Notes: generated by a model from the sequence alone, not told the origin. A stretch of 64,000 nucleotides of DNA from Limnohabitans sp. Rim11 (GCF_001269365.1 NZ_CXOM01000002.1:839440-903439); one strand, 5' to 3'. Shown: positions 1 to 10,133, counted from the stretch's first letter. A program made the numbers and translations.

Positions 1-1
1 G

Positions 2-919
2 CCAGCCGATGTGGCCCGTGTGGTCGAAACAGCACGCGCCATCAATATTTCAACAGACCAACGTTTGTTGTTGGTGGCGCCTCAAGAATTTGTGATCGAT
101 GGTCAAGATGTGAAAGAGCCCATTGGCATGAGCGGTATGCGCCTAGAAGCCAAGGTGCACATCGTGACAGGCGCCCAAAGCGCTGCAGAAAACATCATCA
201 AGTGTGTGCGCCGCTGTGGACTTGAAGTCGATCAGTTGTTGCTTAATCCTTTGTCCTCCAGTTTGGCTGTGTTGACAGAAGACGAGCGCGAACTGGGTGT
301 GGCTTGCGTCGACATTGGCGCAGGTACCACCGATGTGGCCATCTTTACCAATGGCGCTATTCGACATACCGCAGTCATTCCAATTGCTGGCGATTTGATT
401 ACCAGCGACATCGCCATGGCACTTCGCACACCCACCAAAGATGCCGAAGACATCAAGGTTGAGAGCGGTTGCGCCAAGCAATTGTTGGCGGATCCAGAAG
501 CACAAGTCGAAGTACCTGGTTTAGGCGACCGTGCACCCCGAATGTTGTCCAAGCAAGCTTTGGCCGGCGTCATTGAACCGCGTGTCGAAGAAATTTTTTC
601 ATTGGTTCAACAAGTCATTCGCGAATCAGGTTACGAAGAAGTTTTGTCTTCTGGCATCGTACTGACAGGCGGCAGCGCGGTCATGCCCGGCATGGTTGAG
701 CTGGGTGAAGACATTTTCTTGAAGCCCGTTAGACGCGGTGTTCCCAAATACAGCGGCGCGCTGTCTGACATGGTCAGTCAACCCCGCGTGGCCACGGTGA
801 TGGGCTTGATGGAAGAAGCCCGCTTGGCCCGCCTCAGAGGTTTTAAAGTTTCCCAAAAGAAGGGTTCCATGAACAATGCTTTCACGCGTTTGAAAGACTT
901 CATTGTGGGGAATTTCTAA
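2..919 (+). CDS. ftsA: Cell division protein FtsA, 3' part
   Basis: FtsA is the actin-like protein that anchors FtsZ to the inner membrane and recruits the divisome. The reading frame is open from the left window edge, so the N-terminal part of the protein (roughly the first 100 residues of a usual ~410) is missing. Visible features are the ATPase-fold phosphate motif around DIGAGTTDV, the later LTGGSAVMPG motif, and the C-terminal amphipathic membrane-targeting tail ending in RLKDFIVGNF. It is followed by ftsZ in the same direction, the usual end of the division and cell wall cluster. The true start lies outside the window. Confidence 0.97.
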   Translation, partial: PADVARVVETARAINISTDQRLLLVAPQEFVIDGQDVKEPIGMSGMRLEAKVHIVTGAQSAAENIIKCVRRCGLEVDQLLLNPLSSSLAVLTEDERELGVACVDIGAGTTDVAIFTNGAIRHTAVIPIAGDLITSDIAMALRTPTKDAEDIKVESGCAKQLLADPEAQVEVPGLGDRAPRMLSKQALAGVIEPRVEEIFSLVQQVIRESGYEEVLSSGIVLTGGSAVMPGMVELGEDIFLKPVRRGVPKYSGALSDMVSQPRVATVMGLMEEARLARLRGFKVSQKKGSMNNAFTRLKDFIVGNF

Positions 920-1048
920 TGGACTGGCGCAAACTTTACTTGGCAAGGGGGAGTCCACATCAGCGATGTTGAATCTCACTTTACCCAACAAAAATAAAAT
1001 TTTCGAAAATCAATATTTAGGCAACTGCAACAGTTTTAGGAGAGCACC

Positions 1049-2272
1049 ATGAGCATTGAAATGATCCAAGTCGAAGAGTTCAATCAAGGAACGCAAATTA
1101 AAGTCATCGGCGTGGGCGGTGGCGGCGGTAACGCTGTCGAGCACATGATCGAGCGCAACGTTCAAGGCGTTGAATTCATTTGCGCCAACACCGATGCCCA
1201 GGCATTGGCTCGCAGCGCAGCGCACCGCTTCATCCAATTGGGTCACACCGGTTTGGGAGCAGGTAGCAAACCAGAAAAAGGTCGCGATGCCGCTGAAGAA
1301 GCTGTGGAAGACATTCGCGCTGCCATCGAAGGCGCGCACATGTTGTTCATCACAGCCGGTATGGGCGGTGGTACCGGCACAGGCGCTGCGCCTGTGATTG
1401 CGCGTGTGGCCAAAGAAATGGGCATCCTCACAGTGGGTGTGGTCACCAAGCCTTTCGACTTTGAAGGCGGTCGCCGCATGCAGAGCGCCGAATCTGGTTT
1501 GGCCGAACTCGAAGCCAACGTCGACTCATTGATCGTGGTGCTCAATGAAAAGTTGATGGAATTGCCAGGCGGCGAAGACATGACCCAAGACGAAGCTTTT
1601 GCGCACGCCAACGACGTGCTCAAAAACGCCGTGGGCGGTATTGCAGAAATCATCAATGTGCCTGGTCATGTGAACGTTGACTTTGAAGACGTGCGCACTG
1701 TCATGGGCGAACCCGGTAAAGCCATGATGGGCACCGCTTCTGCCAGCGGCCCAGACCGTGCGCGCATTGCTTCCGAGCAAGCTGTGGCATGTCCATTGCT
1801 GGAAGGTATCGATTTGTCTGGCGCCAAAGGCGTGCTGGTCTTGATCAGTGCTGCCAAAGGTTCACTCAAATTGAGCGAATCCAAGCAAGCCATGAACACC
1901 ATCCGTGCTTATGCATCTGAAAGCGCACACGTCATTTACGGTACCGCTTACGACGAAAGCCTGGGCGATGAAATTCGTGTGACCGTGGTGGCCACTGGCT
2001 TGTCCAGCCAAAATGCTCGCCGCACAGCGCCACCTTTGCAAGTGCTGCGTACTGGTACTGACAATGTGCCTTTCACTGTCGACACCGGCGATGCCGTGTC
2101 TCCCACATTGGGCGGTCACAGCGCAGCTTTGGGTGGTGACTATGGTCGCTTGAACACACCTAGCGTGTGGCGTACCAACCGCACGCAAGCCGCTGCCAAA
2201 GTAGACGGCATGGCTTCTGCGGGCATGGACGACATTGAAATTCCAGCCTTCTTGCGCAAGCAAGCGGACTAA
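1049..2272 (+). CDS. ftsZ: Cell division GTPase FtsZ
   Basis: FtsZ is the tubulin-like GTPase that forms the cytokinetic ring. The 407-residue product has the GTP-binding glycine motif GGGTGTG at residues 106-112, the T7-loop segment DFEDVRTVM at 211-219 that completes the GTPase site of the neighbouring subunit, a variable linker, and the C-terminal peptide DIEIPAFLRKQ that binds FtsA and other partners. A clear ribosome binding site (AGGAGA) sits just before the ATG. The 129-base gap after ftsA is AT-rich and may carry a promoter, but no convincing -35/-10 pair is visible. Length is normal for the order. Confidence 0.98.
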   Translation: MSIEMIQVEEFNQGTQIKVIGVGGGGGNAVEHMIERNVQGVEFICANTDAQALARSAAHRFIQLGHTGLGAGSKPEKGRDAAEEAVEDIRAAIEGAHMLFITAGMGGGTGTGAAPVIARVAKEMGILTVGVVTKPFDFEGGRRMQSAESGLAELEANVDSLIVVLNEKLMELPGGEDMTQDEAFAHANDVLKNAVGGIAEIINVPGHVNVDFEDVRTVMGEPGKAMMGTASASGPDRARIASEQAVACPLLEGIDLSGAKGVLVLISAAKGSLKLSESKQAMNTIRAYASESAHVIYGTAYDESLGDEIRVTVVATGLSSQNARRTAPPLQVLRTGTDNVPFTVDTGDAVSPTLGGHSAALGGDYGRLNTPSVWRTNRTQAAAKVDGMASAGMDDIEIPAFLRKQAD

Positions 2273-2342
2273 TTTTTCAAAAGCAGTGGGTTTCCAAAAC
2301 CCTCTTCGTGCAAGTTTGGGCTTGAGAAATTAAAATCAGCCC

Positions 2343-3266
2343 ATGCTTGCTCAAAGAACCATCAAAACCCTCACTCAAGCGGTGGGTGTGGGTTTGCACA
2401 GCGGCCAAAGGGTTGAGTTAACCCTGCGGCCTGCACCCGTCGACACGGGCATTGTTTTTCGGCGTGTTGATTTGGCCGAACCCGTCGACATTCACATCAA
2501 TGCCCTCAGCGTCACCGACACGCGCTTGGCATCCACCATTTCGAGTGGTCAGGCCAAGGTGCACACTGTCGAACATCTGATGTCAGCTTGTGCCGGCTTG
2601 GGCATCGACAATTTGATCATCGACATCACCGCAGAAGAAGTGCCTATTTTGGATGGCTCGGCTTCTTCCTTTGTGTTTCTGCTGCAAAGCGCCGGCATTG
2701 AGCTGCAAAAAGCACCCAAGAAATTCATCCGCGTACTAAAAACTGTCGAAGTGCGCGAGGGCCAAGGCGAAAACGTCAAGTGGGCCAAACTTGAACCCTA
2801 CGATGGGTACCGCCTGAGTTTTGAAATTGATTTTCACCATCCTGCTGTTGACTCCACTGGCCAACAAGTGGTGTTTGACATGGGTCGCGATGTCTATGCC
2901 CGTGACATTGCGCGTGCGCGCACTTTTGGGTTTACCAAAGATGTCGAAATGCTGCGCTCCAATGGCTTGGCCTTGGGCGGTGGCCTAGACAACGCCATTG
3001 TGATGGACGACTACAAGGTCTTGAACAGCGATGGCCTGCGTTATGACGACGAGTTCGTCAAACACAAAATTCTGGATGCCATGGGCGATTTGTACATCAT
3101 CGGCAAGCCTTTCATTGCCAGCTATACCGCTTTCAGATCTGGACATGCCATGAACAATCAGTTGATCAGGGCGCTACTGGCGCAACCCGACGCTTACGAA
3201 ATTGTGAGTTTTGAAGACGTCAAAAAAGCACCTGCAGGTTTTGCCTTGCCGGTGCGTGCCTGGTAA
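2343..3266 (+). CDS. lpxC: UDP-3-O-acyl-N-acetylglucosamine deacetylase LpxC
   Basis: LpxC catalyses the committed, zinc-dependent deacetylation step of lipid A synthesis in the cytoplasm. The 307-residue protein keeps the expected zinc ligands His78 (in VEHLMSA), His241 and Asp245 (in [10 protein letters not shown]), and the catalytic His268, matching the E. coli pattern 79/238/242/265. It follows ftsZ by 70 bases, the conserved position at the end of the division cluster. A short GGGTTT/AAACCC hairpin at 2288-2302 in the gap has no T-run, so ftsZ-lpxC cotranscription is plausible. Confidence 0.98.
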   Translation: MLAQRTIKTLTQAVGVGLHSGQRVELTLRPAPVDTGIVFRRVDLAEPVDIHINALSVTDTRLASTISSGQAKVHTVEHLMSACAGLGIDNLIIDITAEEVPILDGSASSFVFLLQSAGIELQKAPKKFIRVLKTVEVREGQGENVKWAKLEPYDGYRLSFEIDFHHPAVDSTGQQVVFDMGRDVYARDIARARTFGFTKDVEMLRSNGLALGGGLDNAIVMDDYKVLNSDGLRYDDEFVKHKILDAMGDLYIIGKPFIASYTAFRSGHAMNNQLIRALLAQPDAYEIVSFEDVKKAPAGFALPVRAW

Positions 3267-4505
3267 TTGAGTTTGAATCAGGAAGCGGCTCCATCCAACC
3301 TGCGGGACTTGTGGCAATACCAAGCCTTCATGCGATTTTGGATGGCTCGATTGGCCGGTATTTTGGCCAATCAAATGCTCATGGTGGCATTGGCATGGCA
3401 CATGTACGAGATTACGGGCAGCGCTTGGGATTTGGGCTTGGTGGGCCTGTTTCAATTTGTGCCGTCCTTAATCATGACCTTGCCCGCTGGGCACATTGTT
3501 GACAGGCTCAACAAGGTTCACATTTATTCAGTTTGCATGTTGCTTCAGGCCGCTGTGGCTTGTTTGCTGGTGTGGGGCACTCACACCGATTCCGTCACGC
3601 GTGAGTTGGTGTTTTTTGTGTCTGCTATTTTGGGCGTTGTGCGTTCTTTTCAAATGCCAACTCAACAAGCCCTCACGCCGCATTTGGTGCCCGCCCATTT
3701 GTTGCCACGTGCGGTGGCCATGAGCTCAACGGGCGTGCAAGCTGCAGTGGTAGGTGGCCCTGCCTTGGGCGGTATTTTGTATGCCTTGCATGTCAATGCG
3801 GTTTACGCTTCATGTGCCCTGTTCTTGTTATTTGCGTTTTTGATCTCGCTCACTGTTCGCTATGAGCACAAGCCATCCAATGCTGCTGTCGATTTGCAAA
3901 GCGTCATGGCCGGTGCGTATTTTGTTTGGCGTCACAAAGTGATTTTGGGGGCTTTCGCACTCGATCTATTTGCAGTGCTGTTGGGGGGCGTGACAGCCTT
4001 GTTGCCCATCTACGCCAAAGACATCTTGCACACGGGCCCAGAAGGTTTGGGTGTTTTGAGATCGGCGCCTGCTGTTGGCGCACTGTTGATGGCAGCCCTT
4101 CTGACGCAATTTCCCATTGAGCGAAAAGTAGGTCGTTGGTTACTGGTTGCTGTCGCAGTGTTTGGCCTGGCGAATTTTGTATTTGGTATTTCAACCCACA
4201 TGGGTTTGTCGATTGCTGCCCTCATGGTTGCAGGCGCTGCAGACAATGTGAGTGTGGTGGTCAGGCTAACACTTATGCAGTTGGAAACACCCGATGACAT
4301 GCGCGGCAGGGTGGCCGCAGTCAATTCGATTTTCATTGGTGCTTCCAATCAACTGGGTGAATTTGAATCGGGTGCCACAGCGTCCATGTGGGGGCCTGTA
4401 GGTTCAGTGGTCTTTGGGGGGCTGGCAACGGTGGGTGTCGCCGTTGCGGCCCTCAAAGTATTCCCAGCCTTGGCCAAGCGCGATCAAATGGTCTTGCCCA
4501 AGTAG
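3267..4505 (+). CDS. MFS transporter, EntS-like
   Basis: This is a 412-residue inner membrane protein with about 12 hydrophobic segments and the layout of the MFS_3/EntS exporter family (export of small molecules by proton antiport; substrate not predictable). Motifs include the loop 2-3 region HIVDRLNK and a glycine-rich helix near residues 155-170. The frame opens with TTG directly after the lpxC stop codon, so translation is probably coupled to lpxC; the next ATG, at 3330, would remove part of the N-terminus that matches family proteins. It converges on ruvC with only seven bases between the stop codons. Confidence 0.88.
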   Translation: MSLNQEAAPSNLRDLWQYQAFMRFWMARLAGILANQMLMVALAWHMYEITGSAWDLGLVGLFQFVPSLIMTLPAGHIVDRLNKVHIYSVCMLLQAAVACLLVWGTHTDSVTRELVFFVSAILGVVRSFQMPTQQALTPHLVPAHLLPRAVAMSSTGVQAAVVGGPALGGILYALHVNAVYASCALFLLFAFLISLTVRYEHKPSNAAVDLQSVMAGAYFVWRHKVILGAFALDLFAVLLGGVTALLPIYAKDILHTGPEGLGVLRSAPAVGALLMAALLTQFPIERKVGRWLLVAVAVFGLANFVFGISTHMGLSIAALMVAGAADNVSVVVRLTLMQLETPDDMRGRVAAVNSIFIGASNQLGEFESGATASMWGPVGSVVFGGLATVGVAVAALKVFPALAKRDQMVLPK

Positions 4506-4512
4506 ACCCTCA

Positions 4513-5061
4513 TCAGTGGCTGCGGCCACCTTTGTACATGCCATGGGTTTTGCGATTCAAGACATCCAATGCGGCCAGTTTGTTCATCGAAGGGCTGGCA
4601 TGGGCATGGGTAATGGCCAAGCCTAAAGCATCGGAAGCATCGGGACCTGGGGCTGCAGGAAGTTTGAGCATGCGCTTGACCATCTCTTGAATTTGAGACT
4701 TGGCAGCGCGGCCATGACCCGTGATGGCTTTCTTCATTTGCAATGCGGTGTACTCAGCGACTGGCAGTTCGCATGAGACCAAAGCCGTCAGGCAACAACC
4801 ACGAGCTTGGCCCAATAGCAAAGTGGCTTGGGGGTTGACATTGACGAACACAATTTCGACCGACGCCACCTCGGGTTGATAGCGCGCATTGATTTCTAAA
4901 ATGCCGTCGTAAATAACTTTCAGCCGTTGCGGCAGATGGCCCTGATTGACCTTGTCGGTTTTGATGACGCCACTGGCCACATAGGTGAGCTTTGAGCCTT
5001 GGACGTCTATCACGCCAAAACCAGTGGTCTGCAAACCGGGGTCAATGCCAAGAATTCTCAT
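4513..5061 (-). CDS. ruvC: Holliday junction resolvase RuvC
   Basis: RuvC is the endonuclease that cuts Holliday junctions during recombinational repair, working with RuvAB. The 182-residue protein begins MRILGIDPG and has the four acidic catalytic residues Asp7, Glu69, Asp141 and Asp144, the same spacing as the E. coli enzyme (7, 66, 138, 141). It is not beside ruvAB here, which is common in this order. The start ATG lies 21 bases after the end of mtgA, so the two may be cotranscribed. Confidence 0.97.
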   Translation of the reverse strand: MRILGIDPGLQTTGFGVIDVQGSKLTYVASGVIKTDKVNQGHLPQRLKVIYDGILEINARYQPEVASVEIVFVNVNPQATLLLGQARGCCLTALVSCELPVAEYTALQMKKAITGHGRAAKSQIQEMVKRMLKLPAAPGPDASDALGLAITHAHASPSMNKLAALDVLNRKTHGMYKGGRSH

Positions 5062-5082
5062 GTGTTCATTGTCGTCTGCCTA

Positions 5083-5832
5083 TCAAGGCAAAGCAACATC
5101 GTTCATGCGCGCCATGATGGTTTGCGCACGATCGCTCAGGTAAGCAGACTGCGGTAGTTTTTCAAAAAACCGGGGCCGCGGCAACATCACAGCCAAACGC
5201 GCAGCTTCCCACTCACTCAGCTTTGAAGCAGGTTTTTGAAAGTAGTGCTGCGCGGCGGCCTCGGCACCAAAAACCCCCAAGCCCCATTCCACATGGTTGA
5301 GGTATAGGGTCAGAATTTGCTGTTTGCTCAAGAAAGTTTCTAGCGCCATGGTGATGACCCATTCTTGGGCTTTTCTAAGCATGGTGCGCTCGCCAGTGAG
5401 CAATAAATTTTTGGCCAATTGCTGAGTGATGGTGGAGCCGCCCACAATTTTGGGCATGGCTTTTTGGCCTTTGGCTTTTGCTTTCGCGGCTTGGGCTTCC
5501 ACTTTGGCTTGTGCGTTGGCGTTTTTGCGCCAAGCTTTTTCAACCGCATCCCACCACACGCCTTTGTGTTGCGTAAATCCGCTGTCTTCAGACGCCAGCA
5601 CAGCCCGCTTTAAGTTGACCGACAGTTGATCGACAGCGCGCCAATCTTGCCGCCATTTCAAAGAGCCCTTTTGAGACACAATTTGCCAAGCTTGTGAGCG
5701 CTCAAAAGCCGTTGATGCAGGATCAGACACAGCCATCCAAGCCACTCTGCCGATGAAAAAAATTTGCAAAATTACCAATGCCACCAGCACCAACTGGAGC
5801 CAATCGCGAATGGCTTTGAGGACTTGCTTCAT
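5083..5832 (-). CDS. mtgA: Monofunctional peptidoglycan glycosyltransferase MtgA
   Basis: MtgA polymerises lipid II into glycan strands at the inner membrane (family GT51). The 249-residue protein has one N-terminal membrane helix (about 13-35), the catalytic Glu82 in the LASEDSGF motif, and the second GT51 block GGSTITQQLAKN followed by a conserved helix and the FGAEAAAQHYF segment. An Ala/Lys-rich insertion of about 25 residues (near 105-128) lies between the two blocks and is longer than usual. The start codon overlaps the end of the TonB-like gene by four bases, so it is the third gene of an RNase II - TonB-like - mtgA unit. Confidence 0.96.
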   Translation of the reverse strand: MKQVLKAIRDWLQLVLVALVILQIFFIGRVAWMAVSDPASTAFERSQAWQIVSQKGSLKWRQDWRAVDQLSVNLKRAVLASEDSGFTQHKGVWWDAVEKAWRKNANAQAKVEAQAAKAKAKGQKAMPKIVGGSTITQQLAKNLLLTGERTMLRKAQEWVITMALETFLSKQQILTLYLNHVEWGLGVFGAEAAAQHYFQKPASKLSEWEAARLAVMLPRPRFFEKLPQSAYLSDRAQTIMARMNDVALP

Positions 5833-6728
5833 GGCGCGCTGGTGGGTGGCGCAAGCATGCGCGTTTCAAGGGTTTCATCACGCGCAAAATTAAAACGAGT
5901 GACCACCACCAGCTGGTCGGCTTGACGTTTCATGTCGGCGTTGAAGCTGTCAAAAGGCGAGGCCCCTTGCACGATGGCCAGTGCGCGTTGGTCCAAAATG
6001 GCACGACCCGAGCCCTTGGCTATTTCAGTTTGAATGACCTTGCCACTGGCGTTCAAAGTGATGACCATGGTGAGGCTGCCGTAGAGCTTTTCGCCGGCTG
6101 CTTGCGGGAAATTTTCGGTGCCCGTGGTTTCAATGGTTCTGCGCATTTTGTCGTAGTAACGCGCAAAGACGGTTTCTTGGGTGGCAGGGCCGATGTATCG
6201 TTTTTTACTGCCGCCTTGCAAGGCTTGCGATTGCTTTTCAATTTGCGCCAACTGGTTGGACAGCTGTTTTTGACGTTCAACCAAAGACTCTGAATTGACT
6301 GTGCCTTGGCCCGCGTTGGCGGGTTGGCTGCTCAACTCAAACAACTCGCGCTTCAGTTGCTGAATGAGGCGCAATTGTTCTGACTTGAGGACTTCAATTT
6401 TCTTTTCAAGGTCTTGCAAGTCCAAGCCACTTTGGTCTTGTGTGGAAGCGCTCAGTGGCGAAGACTGCATTTGCGACCCTGCAACTTGACCACCACCGGC
6501 CAAGTTCACTTGTGCCAAGGCTTGTGCTTTGTCTGGCGCTTCAGTGCTTCTGGCATTGACCAACACCACTTCCAAGGCATTGCTTTGAAAAATTCGATCA
6601 ATGCTGCTGGGTGAGACCCACTTTACGGTTAAAAAAACAGCATGCAAAGCCACCGAAATACCCAAAGCCCACATCAAACGAAGATGTGACTGCGATTGAG
6701 TTGACAGTGGCGCAAGTGGATTGAGCAT
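5829..6728 (-). CDS. TonB C-terminal domain envelope protein
   Basis: This 299-residue protein has a short cytoplasmic N-terminus, one membrane helix at about 18-37, a Gln/Glu/Lys-rich probable coiled coil at about 105-165, and a TonB/TolA-type C-terminal domain at about 210-285 (the GSLTMVITLNASGKV block and a following IVQGASPF block). Such proteins span the periplasm from an inner membrane anchor and pass energy to outer membrane receptors or stabilise the envelope. No exbB/exbD genes are nearby, so whether it works as a true TonB is open. It overlaps mtgA by four bases and the RNase gene by one base, indicating tight translational coupling. Confidence 0.8.
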   Translation of the reverse strand: MLNPLAPLSTQSQSHLRLMWALGISVALHAVFLTVKWVSPSSIDRIFQSNALEVVLVNARSTEAPDKAQALAQVNLAGGGQVAGSQMQSSPLSASTQDQSGLDLQDLEKKIEVLKSEQLRLIQQLKRELFELSSQPANAGQGTVNSESLVERQKQLSNQLAQIEKQSQALQGGSKKRYIGPATQETVFARYYDKMRRTIETTGTENFPQAAGEKLYGSLTMVITLNASGKVIQTEIAKGSGRAILDQRALAIVQGASPFDSFNADMKRQADQLVVVTRFNFARDETLETRMLAPPTSAP

Positions 6729-8809
6729 CAGGGCGATGAAGATTCGTCTGTGGGTGCTTCGTTGACATTCATGGCCAAGGCAATGGGGCCCGTCGCTGCT
6801 TCTTCGATCTCGTCTAAGTTGTCTTCCAAATTGTCTGAATTGAAATCTGCCGACGCTCCATCAAGCACAATTTTTTCAATCACGGTGCCATTCACATCCA
6901 GCGCCATGGCATCGATGGTGCCCAATTGAACACGCACTTTGTCGCCGCGCTGCATGCCAGCGGCGCCCATCACATTGAACATCAAAGGCAAATCATCGGC
7001 GCGGACCAACCAACTGCCTCCCGCCATTTCCTTGACCAAACTGGCCACCACTTCGCTGATGTTCTCTTGTTTGACATATTGAAGCGTCCAAAAGCGCTCC
7101 ATGCCAGATTGGTAACTGTTGTAAGCGCTGTAGGCCGCATCAAAGGCGCTGATGATGGCAAACATCTGGGCATCTTTGGGCTTGAACGGTGCTGCCAATG
7201 CCGCTGTTGCGCCATGTTTGGCGCAGGCAATGATTTGCCACTGATTGACCAAATCGGTATAGCGCCGCAAGGGCGATGTGCTCCATGCATAAGCGGGCAC
7301 GCCAATGCCAGCATGTGGCAAAGCTTTGGTGCCCATGCGTACTTTGACACCCGGCGCCATGCTAGCTTGGCTTCTGTAAATGGCAGGCACGCCCAAACTA
7401 GCAAGCCACTGCCCCCAAGTGCTGTTGGCCAAGATCATGGCTTCTGCCACGATCAAATCGAGTGGCGCGCCGCGTTGCCGCACACTGATTTGCACAGACT
7501 CGTTGCCAGTTGGGGCGGCGTCGCTGCTGTCACGTAGCAAGCGGAAGTTGTAGTCGGGGCGGTTGAAGTTTTCGGGCTTGCCGCGAACCACTTCACGGCC
7601 TGCTTTCAGGTGTTGTGCCAAGCGCCAAAAGAATGCCAAGCTTTGGTGTGAGATGGGCAATGACGGCTCGCCACCTCGAGGTGCTGGCGCGCTGTCTTCC
7701 AGCCATGCCGAAGTGACCCAAGTGTCGAGTTGGTCGTGCCGCAAGTTGGCTGCAATGGGCACACGCTCGAGTTTGGTTTCGCTGTGTTGAATGCTAAGGG
7801 TGGCTTCGTCGAAGGTGAGGTACAGCGACACCGCTGGGCATGCTTGGCCTTCTGCCAAGGTGTACTTTTGAACCACATCGTCGGGCAACATCGTGATTTT
7901 GTAGCCTGGCATGTAGACCGTCGACAAGCGCGTGCGACCCACTTGGTCGATGGCGCTGTTGGGTTCAATCGCCAAACCAGGGGCTGCAATGTGAATGCCC
8001 ACCACCACGGTGCCGGTGCCTAGACCTTGCAAAGACAGTGCGTCGTCAATTTCGGTGGTTTGAGAATCGTCAATGGAGTAGGCCTGAACGGCAGCCAATG
8101 GCAATTCATCCGCAATGCGCGGCGCATCCAATTTGGGAAAGCCTGTGCCCTTTGGAAAGTTGTCAAACAAGAAACGTTGCCAATGAAAATCATAGGCGCT
8201 GGCGATGGCACCTGCATTTTGCAAAAGCGTCAAGGGCGCGGTTTGACTGCTGCGACTGGCTTCCACCACTGCTTTGTATTCGGGCGCATTTTTGTCGGGC
8301 CTGAACAAAATTTTGTACAGCTGATCCTTGATAGGCGCGGGGCATTCACCCGCCATCAAAGCCTGCGACCAGCTTTCAATTTGCGCCAAGATTTGTTTTT
8401 TCTTTTCAATACCGGCCAAAGCCAATTGAACAGTTTCGGCCGAGGCTTTTTTGAACCGACCCTTGCCGGCACGCCTAAAGTAGTGCGGTGCTTCATAAAG
8501 TCGAATGAGGGCGCCCACTTGCTGCGTTGTACTGGCATCGGCACTGAAATATTCGCGCGCCACATCGGCAAAACCAAATTCAGTGTCCGGTGCAAACTCC
8601 CAGGCCAGATCCAGCTCAATGCTTTGACTGATGGCACCCGCTTCAGCCAACAGTTGGGCAGGCGCAGGCTTGTCAAATTTCAAAAGCACGTTGGCGCCTT
8701 TGACCTTGACCCTTTTGCCGCTGTCCAATTCCACCTGAACCGAGGCTTCTCCCTCAGACAGGACGCGTCCGGCCATAAATTTGCCAGCTTCTTCAAACAA
8801 TAAATACAT
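6728..8809 (-). CDS. RNase II family 3'-5' exoribonuclease
   Basis: The 693-residue protein carries an RNB catalytic domain from about residue 230 to 560. Acidic metal ligands are recognisable in the segment SIDDSQTTEIDDALSL (Asp247, Glu253, Asp255, Asp256), with later conserved arginines in RTRLSTVYMPG and SPLRRYTDLVNQ. The N-terminal cold-shock-like part is divergent and the C-terminal S1-like part is short, as in betaproteobacterial RNB proteins annotated as ribonuclease II. It degrades single-stranded RNA processively in the cytoplasm. It is the first gene of the RNB - TonB-like - mtgA unit and diverges from rodA. An acidic tail (about 650-693) is poorly conserved in type. Confidence 0.9.
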   Translation of the reverse strand: MYLLFEEAGKFMAGRVLSEGEASVQVELDSGKRVKVKGANVLLKFDKPAPAQLLAEAGAISQSIELDLAWEFAPDTEFGFADVAREYFSADASTTQQVGALIRLYEAPHYFRRAGKGRFKKASAETVQLALAGIEKKKQILAQIESWSQALMAGECPAPIKDQLYKILFRPDKNAPEYKAVVEASRSSQTAPLTLLQNAGAIASAYDFHWQRFLFDNFPKGTGFPKLDAPRIADELPLAAVQAYSIDDSQTTEIDDALSLQGLGTGTVVVGIHIAAPGLAIEPNSAIDQVGRTRLSTVYMPGYKITMLPDDVVQKYTLAEGQACPAVSLYLTFDEATLSIQHSETKLERVPIAANLRHDQLDTWVTSAWLEDSAPAPRGGEPSLPISHQSLAFFWRLAQHLKAGREVVRGKPENFNRPDYNFRLLRDSSDAAPTGNESVQISVRQRGAPLDLIVAEAMILANSTWGQWLASLGVPAIYRSQASMAPGVKVRMGTKALPHAGIGVPAYAWSTSPLRRYTDLVNQWQIIACAKHGATAALAAPFKPKDAQMFAIISAFDAAYSAYNSYQSGMERFWTLQYVKQENISEVVASLVKEMAGGSWLVRADDLPLMFNVMGAAGMQRGDKVRVQLGTIDAMALDVNGTVIEKIVLDGASADFNSDNLEDNLDEIEEAATGPIALAMNVNEAPTDESSSP

Positions 8810-8903
8810 GGGCAGATTGTCCCATGAGGCGGCTTCTTCGGTGAAGCGCTTTAGGAAATGCGGAAATTTAGAAAACAGCGGGGAAGGGAAGGATAATCAC
8901 GGC

Positions 8904-10058
8904 ATGGACCGCGTGATCGAAAAACCAAGTTTGTCGTCTCGAATCCTTCATTTGTTTGAAGGATTTGATGGCCCCTTGGCTTTTGCGATCTTTGTGCTGG
9001 CCTGCGCTGGCTTGCTCATCATGTATTCCTCGGGCTACGACCATGGCACTCGTTTTGTCGACCATGGCCGAAACATGCTGATTGCTGGGGCCATCATGTT
9101 TGGTGTGGCCCAAATTCCCCCGCAAAGGCTCATGACCCTGGCGGTCCCCATTTACACCGTGGGGGTTTTGTTGCTCATTGCGGTGGCCATTTTTGGCATC
9201 ACCAAAAAAGGCGCCAGACGCTGGCTCAATGTGGGTGTGGTCATTCAGCCCAGCGAAATCTTAAAAATTGCCATGCCCTTGATGTTGGCTTGGTGGTTTC
9301 AAAAGCGTGAAGGCCAACTTCGGTCCCTTGATTTTGGTGTCGCGGCCCTTTTGTTGATGGTGCCCGTGGGGCTCATCATGCGTCAGCCCGACTTGGGCAC
9401 CGCTTTGTTGGTCCTGAGCACGGGCATTGCGGTCTTGTTTTTTGCAGGCTTAAGTTGGCGCTTAATCTTGCCGCCGGTCATTCTGGGCGTCGTGGGCATC
9501 GTTTTGCTGGTGATTTTTGAGCCCCAACTCTGCGTCGACGGCATGGATTGGAAAGTCTTGCATGAGTATCAGCGCCAACGCGTTTGCACCTTGCTCGATC
9601 CTGCCCGCGACCCTTTGGGTAAAGGCTTCCACATCATTCAAGGCATGATTGCCATTGGCTCTGGCGGGGTTTGGGGCAAAGGCTTTATGCAGGGAACTCA
9701 AACCCATTTGGAATTCATCCCAGAAAGAACCACAGACTTTATTTTTGCGGCTTTCTCAGAAGAGTTTGGCCTGGTAGGAACGCTGCTGCTGATTACAGGC
9801 TTTTTCTTCTTGGTCTTTAGAGGCCTTGTGATCGCCCGAGAGGCGCCCACCCTTTTTACACGCCTCTTGGCGGGCAGTGTCAGCATGATTTTCTTCACCT
9901 ATGCCTTTGTCAATATGGGCATGGTCAGCGGTATTTTGCCGGTGGTCGGCGTGCCGCTGCCATTTATCAGCTACGGCGGCACGGCCATGGTCACCTTGGG
10001 CTTGGGCCTGGGTATTTTGATGTCGATCGCCAAGGCCAAGCGCTTGGTCCAGACCTGA
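8904..10058 (+). CDS. rodA: Rod shape SEDS glycosyltransferase RodA (MrdB)
   Basis: RodA is the SEDS-family peptidoglycan polymerase of the elongasome, working with PBP2. The 384-residue protein has ten predicted membrane segments and the conserved SEDS elements: the KKGARRWLN loop, QPSEILK, RQPDLGTA, the FIPERTTDFIFA loop and the C-terminal LPFISYGGTAM block. The ATG at 8904 has a purine-rich ribosome binding site (GGGAAGGAT) at good spacing. The same frame stays open further upstream from a TTG at 8781, but that part overlaps the divergent RNase gene and does not look like RodA. The PBP2 and mreBCD genes are outside the window. Confidence 0.95.
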   Translation: MDRVIEKPSLSSRILHLFEGFDGPLAFAIFVLACAGLLIMYSSGYDHGTRFVDHGRNMLIAGAIMFGVAQIPPQRLMTLAVPIYTVGVLLLIAVAIFGITKKGARRWLNVGVVIQPSEILKIAMPLMLAWWFQKREGQLRSLDFGVAALLLMVPVGLIMRQPDLGTALLVLSTGIAVLFFAGLSWRLILPPVILGVVGIVLLVIFEPQLCVDGMDWKVLHEYQRQRVCTLLDPARDPLGKGFHIIQGMIAIGSGGVWGKGFMQGTQTHLEFIPERTTDFIFAAFSEEFGLVGTLLLITGFFFLVFRGLVIAREAPTLFTRLLAGSVSMIFFTYAFVNMGMVSGILPVVGVPLPFISYGGTAMVTLGLGLGILMSIAKAKRLVQT

Positions 10059-10133
10059 TTTGCTTCAATAGAAATCAACTCATTTCTAGGCCTGATCTAG
10101 GCAGGGCCATCAGAGCTTGCCTACAATGGCCCC

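Noticed and set aside
2288..2302. GGGTTT-CCA-AAACCC hairpin between ftsZ and lpxC as a terminator
   Set aside because: The stem is only six base pairs and no T-run follows.
5829..6728. Naming the TonB-domain protein tonB or tolA
   Set aside because: There are no exbBD or tolQRB genes nearby and the domain alone does not separate the two.
8781..8903. N-terminal extension of RodA from a TTG at 8781
   Set aside because: It overlaps the divergent RNase gene, is polar and unlike RodA, and the ATG at 8904 has a good ribosome binding site.
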